A stretch of 64,000 nt of DNA. Origin: Dipteronia dyeriana. Lineage: Eukaryota; Streptophyta; Magnoliopsida; Sapindales; Sapindaceae. A program made the translations under genes and the position numbers. Within the stretch, counting starts at the first letter, position 1. Each line of letters begins with the position of its first letter. The notes beneath the pieces are model-generated. The model ran no database searches and was not told where the DNA came from. It was given only the letters and a program-made list of their open reading frames with translations. The stretch is from assembly GCA_032871835.1 (NCBI GenBank), contig CM065298.1:97215891-97279890 (forward strand). The letters are read 5' to 3'. Positions 57,823 to 64,000 of this stretch are shown here, in pieces.

Positions 57823-58257
57823 TCAGTCAATTGTCATTTGCACATATCCATTAGGATGTGCATCAAGAGTCGTTAGGATATTATCCAGTGACTCCCTACG
57901 CAAACCATGTCTAATGAATAAAATTTTATCTTCCCGATTATTAGACACCATTCCTAAAGAACGACAACGTGTGTTGCAAGTTGTACGTGCACATTTGTGA
58001 CAAGTAACCCCTAACTTCTTAGCTAAACATTTTTTTGCAAGGTTACTTCTTCCAAAATCAGACATGTAAGATATAAATGAATCAGTAGACTCACCTGCTA
58101 GATGTACCTTAGCTTCGATCAACCAACAAATTTCAACAGGAATGTTGTTTATCATCAGTAAGCGTAATCTTTCGGAACGTGCTTTGTAAATCTTTTTCAG
58201 AGCACTTTGGGGCAACGATGGAAAATGTTTTTGCAGGTTTATGAAAATTTCATCCAT
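57823..58257 (-). CDS. Athila post-integrase ORF, intact 144-residue form
   Basis: Opens MDEIFINLQKHFPSLPQSAL and runs without stop to AHPNGYVQMTID. It has a Cys/His cluster, CHKCARTTCNTRC, in the middle (about residues 88-100), basic flanks (IYKARSERLRLL), and no signal peptide or membrane segment. It follows integrase on the same strand after about 200 bp of non-coding sequence, so it would be an extra ORF between pol and the 3' LTR, the place of the env-like ORF in Athila, although its composition does not resemble an envelope protein. I do not know a function; the Cys cluster suggests metal or nucleic-acid binding (inference). Confidence 0.6.
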   Translation of the reverse strand: MDEIFINLQKHFPSLPQSALKKIYKARSERLRLLMINNIPVEICWLIEAKVHLAGESTDSFISYMSDFGRSNLAKKCLAKKLGVTCHKCARTTCNTRCRSLGMVSNNREDKILFIRHGLRRESLDNILTTLDAHPNGYVQMTID

Positions 58258-58456
58258 GCCTTGTTTTGGGGATCAGTTATTTGGGAAACTGAATTAAACC
58301 GACTTGAATTGTCAAGGAGTACCGTTATCCGCCACTTAACCGGGGTTATATATCAAAACACACCGAGCAAAAATTGAACCTAGAAATTAATCCTGTAAAA
58401 GTTCAAAATGTAAAAGCGAACAAAAACAAAAATAATAATTGCAAACACAAATAAAG

Positions 58457-59588
58457 TCAAAAGTAAAAGATTTGTTTACTCACCTTTGAACAAGGGTCAA
58501 AAAGGACGGCATAGTCTTTTTGAAAATCTGTATTTTCTAAGAATGGTTTCACACATTGTCCATTTACTTTAAACACATTACCATTCCTAGGATTCTCAAT
58601 GTCAAGGGCACCATATGGATACACGTGTTTCACAACAAATGGACCACTCCATTTTGATTTCAGTTTACCAGGAAATAAATGAAGTCGAGAATTATAAAGC
58701 AAAATCTTTTGACCAACTTCAAATGATCTTCTTAAAATTCATCTGTCATAAAAGGTTTTAGATTTTTATTTAAGAATTTTTGCATTTTCATATGCATAAT
58801 TTCTTAATTCTTCAAGTTTATTTATTTGCAACTTGCGTAATTCACCAGCATCATTTAGGCTAGAATTGAAAGCTTTAATGGCCCAATATGCTTTTTTCTC
58901 AAGTTCAACAGGTAAGTGACAAGGTTTTCCATAAACTAAACGATAAGGAGACATACCCAAAGATGTTTTGAATGCAGTGCGGTAAGCCCAAAGTGCATCA
59001 TTTAGTCTAAGAGACCAATCTTTTCGATCAGGGTTAACCGTTTTTTGCAAGATATGTTTTATCTCCCTATTTGCTAACTCAACTTGACCACTTGTTTGAG
59101 GGTGGTATGGTGTGTCAATTTTGTGTGTGACTTCATATTTCTTCGTTAAAGACTCAAAAGGTTTGTTATAAAAGTGTTTGTCTCCATCACTAATAATGGC
59201 TCGAAGGATTCCAAATCGACTCAAAAGATTTTCCTTTAAAAACTTAATCACTGTTTTGTGATCATTATTTCGACAAGGAATTGCCTCAACCCATTTTGAC
59301 ACATAATCAACGGCAACTAAAATGTACAAAAATCCAAATGACGGTGGAAATGGACCCATAAAATCAATTCCCCAACAATCAAATATTTCGATGACAAGAA
59401 TGGGGTTTAAAGGCATCATGTTTCGCTTGGAAATGGATCCTAACTTTTGACATTTTTCACAGGTTTTACAGAATGCATGTGCGTCTTTAAACAAGGTGGG
59501 CTAATAAAATCCACACTACAAGATTTTTGCAGCCGTTATATTTGACAAAAAATGACCACCACATGCTTTAGAATGACAAAATTCAATG
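58457..59588 (-). pseudogene. Athila integrase remnant, unit 2
   Basis: An open piece of 242 residues (58766-59494) spans the second half of the zinc finger ([10 protein letters not shown]), the full DDE core ([25 protein letters not shown]) and [16 protein letters not shown]. The C-terminal domain follows at 58457-58702 after a shift. The first His pair lies upstream behind a stop, next to the LTR fusion. All three catalytic acidic residues are present, so only N- and C-terminal breaks disable it. Confidence 0.88.
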
Positions 59589-60915
59589 ACACTACTTACC
59601 TCATTGTCTGGAATACACCGTCAAACAATTTGATCAGGACAATACTTGAATAAGTACGGGTCATCCCAGTAAAAACGTCTTACCTCGGTCAAAAAAAAAT
59701 TCGGTCCTGTGCATTCCAATCGAGTGGCATCATTCTTGTTGCAAGATAATTAACAATGTCAGAGTATAAGAGTGTCAAAGTAATAAATTAATCGGTAAGA
59801 CCGGGTCGAACCACAGAGAGGTTGTTCACTTGTCCTTGTAGAATTAATTATCTAAATTAAATTACTAAGCATGTTATAAAATGCAAATCAATTAAAATTA
59901 AAACTGAGGCTAAGGGATCCATTGTTGGTAATTCGAATATGATCCAATTATTAATATTTAGTCCAGATTAATGAGATGATATTCCACTCCATTGATCACT
60001 CTCTAATAGATGTGGGTAAAAGTACTCACTGTGCTAGACAACATCTGTCTATCTACAGTGAGTCAAAACTCCACAAAGATTAGAGGGGATAAATCACTCT
60101 CTGATAGATATGGGTAAAAATACTCAATGTGCTAGACAATATCTATCTATCTACAGTGAGTCAAAAACTCCACAAATATTAGAGGGGAGAAAGCATAAAA
60201 ATAATAAACTTATCAAAATTGGATCATATTTTCCATACCAACAGTATCACATTTGGCCCCAGCTATATAAAATTACCCAGACATAATTTAACTAGAAAAT
60301 AGCTATTTTATTTAAACTGAGAATTTGAGAACAAAAGAGAGAGAATTTCATAAATCTAATATCAGATTTGGATTCAGAACATCAAAATTAAGGGGGAGAG
60401 ACCCTCTATTTATACAAAATACGGATGAAAATTGACCATCGAATGAATTTAGAAAGGAGCGTCCAGATTTTGCCACGTCATCAGTGAACAGTGACAGTGA
60501 ACAGTAATCCATCCGTGAAGTGAATAGTGAACAGTAATGCATCCACGAGTGAACAGTATGCATCCGTGAGTGAACAGTGAAAGTCAACTGTGAACAGTGA
60601 AAGTCAACTGTGAACAGTGAAAGTCAACTGTGAACAGTGAAATAGTCAAAATTATGAAAATGCCCTTCGTAGTCTTCTTAAGGTTTTTTGACGTTGTAAA
60701 CTTGAAAACGATGTTTGTTTTGCCATCTTACTTCTCCATGATTCTGAATTGATCGAATTACCTATGAAATACAAAGAAAAATACACTGATTACTACACAT
60801 CACATTCATTTAAGCGAACGAACGAAATTATGTCTAAATTGGGGAATTACTCATATTGGAAGTGTAAAATGATGATATTAACCCTTAGTAAATATACACT
60901 TTTCAGTGTTAATCA
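59589..60915 (-). repeat. 5' LTR of Athila element (inner end truncated), unit 2
   Basis: As in unit 1, but the 20-bp unit GTGAACAGTGAAAGTCAACT is present three times (60570-60629). Confidence 0.85.
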
Positions 60916-61373
60916 AGAGTCGTCACTGTCGAAGTCTTTGCGTTCCTATTTTCCCTGGGCAAGACTGGAAACTTCTGCACCATCAATGAGGGAATCGACG
61001 GAGTCATGGCTGACTTTCGACATAATGGATTAAGGTTTGGAGGCAGATGAAAAGAGAGGGATTTTTAAAATTTAAAGTTTAAAAGAAAGCGTGAAGAAAG
61101 TGATGAATGAGTTGGGTATAAATAGAAGCGAAGGGAGCAGTGACATCGATGAAATCTTCCGTTGGATTACCTCGAATCTCGGAATAGCTTAACACAGTCG
61201 GATTGTTTCAGGAATTACACCGATCTATGCTTGCCACATCACTCGTGCAATTAATGAGAAGATTTCATCCGAGATTTTTGGTAATAATAAAGGAGGGAAA
61301 ATTTTCCGATTAAAATAGGAAATTTGACTCCAACCCCAACTCAATCACTGGTGTTCAAGTTAGAGGGGACTTC

Positions 61374-62016
61374 TGTTAATAGCCAAATTTGGCTAGGGAC
61401 CCAAGAGAAATTTGCCACTCTCATGGCCCGGTTCCAAGCCCGAGATTACCCACCACAGAACCACGGGCCCTAGGGTCGAGCTTTGGAGCCACCCCAAGGA
61501 AGTGAGGGAAGGTTACCGACCTTAAGAAGCATCCAAGGTGAAGCCGAACACAAACTAATCGAGCTCTTTCCACCAAATCAAGGCTCTCCGAGGTCGAAAC
61601 TACCTTTTAACCTCCCTAGGAGCTCGCCATCATCTTCAGACTTAAGTGAGAACCCATTAATCAATGGGCACATACCTTGGAATTGCTTCATTTAGCTGGG
61701 AGAAGATTTAGACCTATCTGAACAGGTAGCATGAAGCTCGCCAAGAGCCCCGTTGCCACCAATGGGTGCCCATGGGGTCATCCCAAGCTCCAAGGGATCT
61801 GGAAAGGTCAGTCTAAGCTCCTAGTACCAAAACCAGGGCACAGATTTACCTCGCCCTACAAAACAGTGAACAACATACTCGATAACCTCCTTGAAGAATC
61901 ACACCTTTATTCAAACAAGTTAGGTACGAGGTACCTACCCCGGCCACCACCTCTGTGGTAGCGGTCTTAAGGGTGTTAGCTGAAATTTCTCACATCGAGT
62001 AAATTTTCCGTTAACA
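61374..62016 (+). repeat. 3' LTR of TAT element, unit 2
   Basis: 643 bp, same internal deletion as in unit 1. Confidence 0.88.
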
Positions 62017-62175
62017 ATAATCTTAATACCTATGCTTTGTTAATGTATGTATGTATCTATTAAAATCATTTTCGAAATCGATTTTGAAATCAAATTCAAT
62101 TTCCAAATCCAATTTGAAATAAAAATCAACTACATCTCAAATACACATATGCAACCAAAATTACACAAAATAAGA

Positions 62176-64000
62176 AACGGAGGATGTAGAAAAAATAAGA
62201 AACTCTTTCTTTTGTATCAGTGTACAACTCTTTCACACACAAAATTTTCTCTTTAAATCACGTATAAAAACACTTTGATCTATGTTGTAAGCGTTAGTTC
62301 ACGCACAAACCAGATTGCATCTTATGAAAAAAAAAAAAAAAAACCTTCACAGCGAAAAACCATTTTCTTTCTTTCTATTTTGTGCGTTGTTATCAGGTGT
62401 ACTGATTTTATATATAATATCTCAAGCAACCCTTGCAAAGATATGTATTTAAAAAGATGTTTAATACACGCACATTACACAATATGCATCACATGCAAAT
62501 TGAATCATAAGGTTCTTTCTTTTGTTATCAAATATATCTCAAATATATTATTATAATTCAAACTTTTAAATTGATAACTATTGTCTTATCAATTTGTTTT
62601 TTTTTTATAAAAAAAATATATCTAATATATCTTTTAAAAAACTGATAACATATTTTGATTTTAATTTGAATTCAAACTATTTAAATTCAAAAATCAAATA
62701 TTTAATTTGATAAAATAAAATAATTATATTATCTTATTTTATTCAAAAATAAATATCAACATACACCCTCCATTTAGTGATTGATAACATAATTAAGTAA
62801 TCTAATTATTTAATTTATATAATCACCATTATCCATTAATTAAATAGTCTCATTATTCAATTAATTCCCGAATAAATTCGTGTCACTTTCGTAACACAAT
62901 TAATTGGACAATCTAATTAATTAACTGTGACCCTTGTTACCTAAATCGATCGGGCTAGCAAGGGGACCTAATGAACCCACAGTATTTTGAGCTCAAATAA
63001 TCATCGGAATCATTAATTAAACTCTTTAATTAATATTCTTTGATTATTAACTCCGATGTTATTCCACTAAAAACCTGAACATGCACTCTCTTAATTGTAG
63101 ACGCTTTTACACAGACCGATACAACTCGGTGTCCATCGATACAGCTATTACATATGGTGTGATCCTTCACAGTAGTTCATAATTAGAGCTGGGTCATAAT
63201 GTCCGTTATACCCCTCTAATTACATATATCCTTTAAGTACCGTTGATTCTCTAATGGACAATAAATCATATTTTCTTACGGAATTAAGAGAGCGCTCATA
63301 TTGTCCAAGCCCCGAATCAACCCTTAAGGGAACTACCATCTACTTCTCACAAGAAGGAGTGGATTCCACTATTGTGTACAAACCTTCCCAGCCACAAGCC
63401 AAACTGTAATCCCAACATACGAAGTATATTGATCAGGAAATACATCCGACCTCACTCATGGTATATCAAAGACTACGATTTAACCTGTAGAAGTCGATAA
63501 GACACTCATGATTAAGATCGCCCAAATATAGCCATCATTAGTTGATATATATGAATCTTATTGGTAAACGGATCTAGGTGTGAGATTCATATAGAACACG
63601 ACCTAGTCCTATATGATCACATCATACAAGGTGCCTCCATTCTCTTATCTCATATGAATGATTCAGGATAGAATCACCGTACATTACGGAATGGACCGCA
63701 TCTATAGATTAACCACAAATAAAGTACCCAGCTTATTTGCTATCTATGGACTCTTTAGATTGCACGTCTCTTACTGTATCCATCCGTATATGACACTCAT
63801 ATACACAGTTCGAGATTACATCCGTCAATCTTGGATGTTAAATATATGCACAAGTTATAAAATAAACAACACAACAAGAATGAATTGAACTTTTCCTTTT
63901 ATTTATTTCATAAATCCATTTACAAATTACATCTTTAGGGTATAAACCCCAATAGGGTTTTAGTGGTGGGAGGGGATTTCTGGGTGGGTTCCGTGGTGGG
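62176..64000. repeat. Start of tandem unit 3 (cut by window end)
   Basis: The junction sequence AAGAAACGGAGGATGTAG recurs at 62171-62188 and the truncated solo LTR follows to 63954 (CCCCAATA). Then the G/T-rich start of the next region runs to the window end. The array thus has at least two complete units and the start of a third. Confidence 0.95.

Larger units (their letters stand above)
54962..60915 (-). mobile_element. Athila-type gypsy element nested in TAT, unit 2
   Basis: Copy of 32299-38229 with the same AGAGT duplication (54957-54961 and 60916-60920). LTRs: 54962-56260 (3') and 59589-60915 (5', inner end truncated). Integrase and the extra ORF are less damaged here than in unit 1. 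Confidence 0.88.
47076..62016 (+). mobile_element. TAT-type gypsy element, unit 2
   Basis: Copy of 24412-39330 with the same ATAAC/ATAAT flanks (47071-47075 and 62017-62021), the same premature stops and the same nested Athila element. LTRs: 47076-48171 and 61374-62016. Confidence 0.9.
39490..62175. repeat. Tandem segmental duplication, unit 2 (22,686 bp)
   Basis: Second copy of 16823-39489 in the same order and orientation. Most of the 19-bp length difference comes from one extra 20-bp unit in the Athila 5' LTR plus small homopolymer changes. Sequence between elements is duplicated as faithfully as the elements, so this is duplication of a segment and not independent insertion. Confidence 0.95.

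Noticed and set aside
16823..62175. Tandem LTR element (LTR-internal-LTR-internal-LTR) made by recombination
   Set aside because: The repeating unit contains solo-LTR pieces, spacer DNA and two complete unrelated LTR elements, and its junction lies inside an LTR joined to unrelated flank, so it is a segmental duplication and not a multi-LTR retroelement.

Overview
The window is nuclear DNA of a flowering plant, most likely a eudicot. It has one intron-rich housekeeping gene, RPB6 (split codons, GT/AG splice sites), AT-rich spacers, gene relics, and layer upon layer of LTR retrotransposons and small DNA transposons. Nothing suggests a prokaryote: there are no operons, and long reading frames occur only as decayed transposon pieces.

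Left part (1-16.5 kb). RPB6 (minus strand, last exon off the left edge) has a promoter-like stretch with site II (TGGGCC) motifs. Next come an ACGT/G-box palindrome, a 107-bp tandem duplication and a TC/TA microsatellite, then a frameshifted cytochrome P450 relic (3.1-3.6 kb). A decayed Ty1/copia element (Tork/Tnt1-like, minus strand, LTRs 4048-5076 and 10089-11116) follows; its expected tRNA primer site is replaced by a sequence perfectly complementary to a segment of its own LTR. After it come a 1.4-kb inverted-repeat element that has captured a piece of a plastid-division MinD gene, a hAT-like element (about 1 kb) and a small MITE.

Right part (16.5-64 kb). A solo copia-type LTR (16540-18598) contains the left edge of a tandem array with a period of about 22.67-22.69 kb: unit 1 is 16823-39489, unit 2 is 39490-62175, and unit 3 starts at 62176 and runs off the window. 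Each unit holds part of the solo LTR, a region with inverted GTGTGTTTAATT-type repeat arrays around a CCHC zinc-knuckle exon (possibly a Mutator-like relic), a poly-G-headed insertion of about 2.1 kb, and a complete but dead Ty3/gypsy element of the TAT type (plus strand, dual RNase H). An Athila-type gypsy element (minus strand, 5-bp duplication AGAGT intact) is nested in the TAT element.

Order of events: the TAT element inserted and the Athila element inserted into it; then the whole nest was duplicated in tandem as one segment. Both units share the same target-site duplications and premature stops and differ by few substitutions, whereas the LTR pairs inside them are much more diverged. 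An assembly artefact must be excluded. The only gene here likely to be working is RPB6; the rest reflects transposition, decay and segmental duplication.
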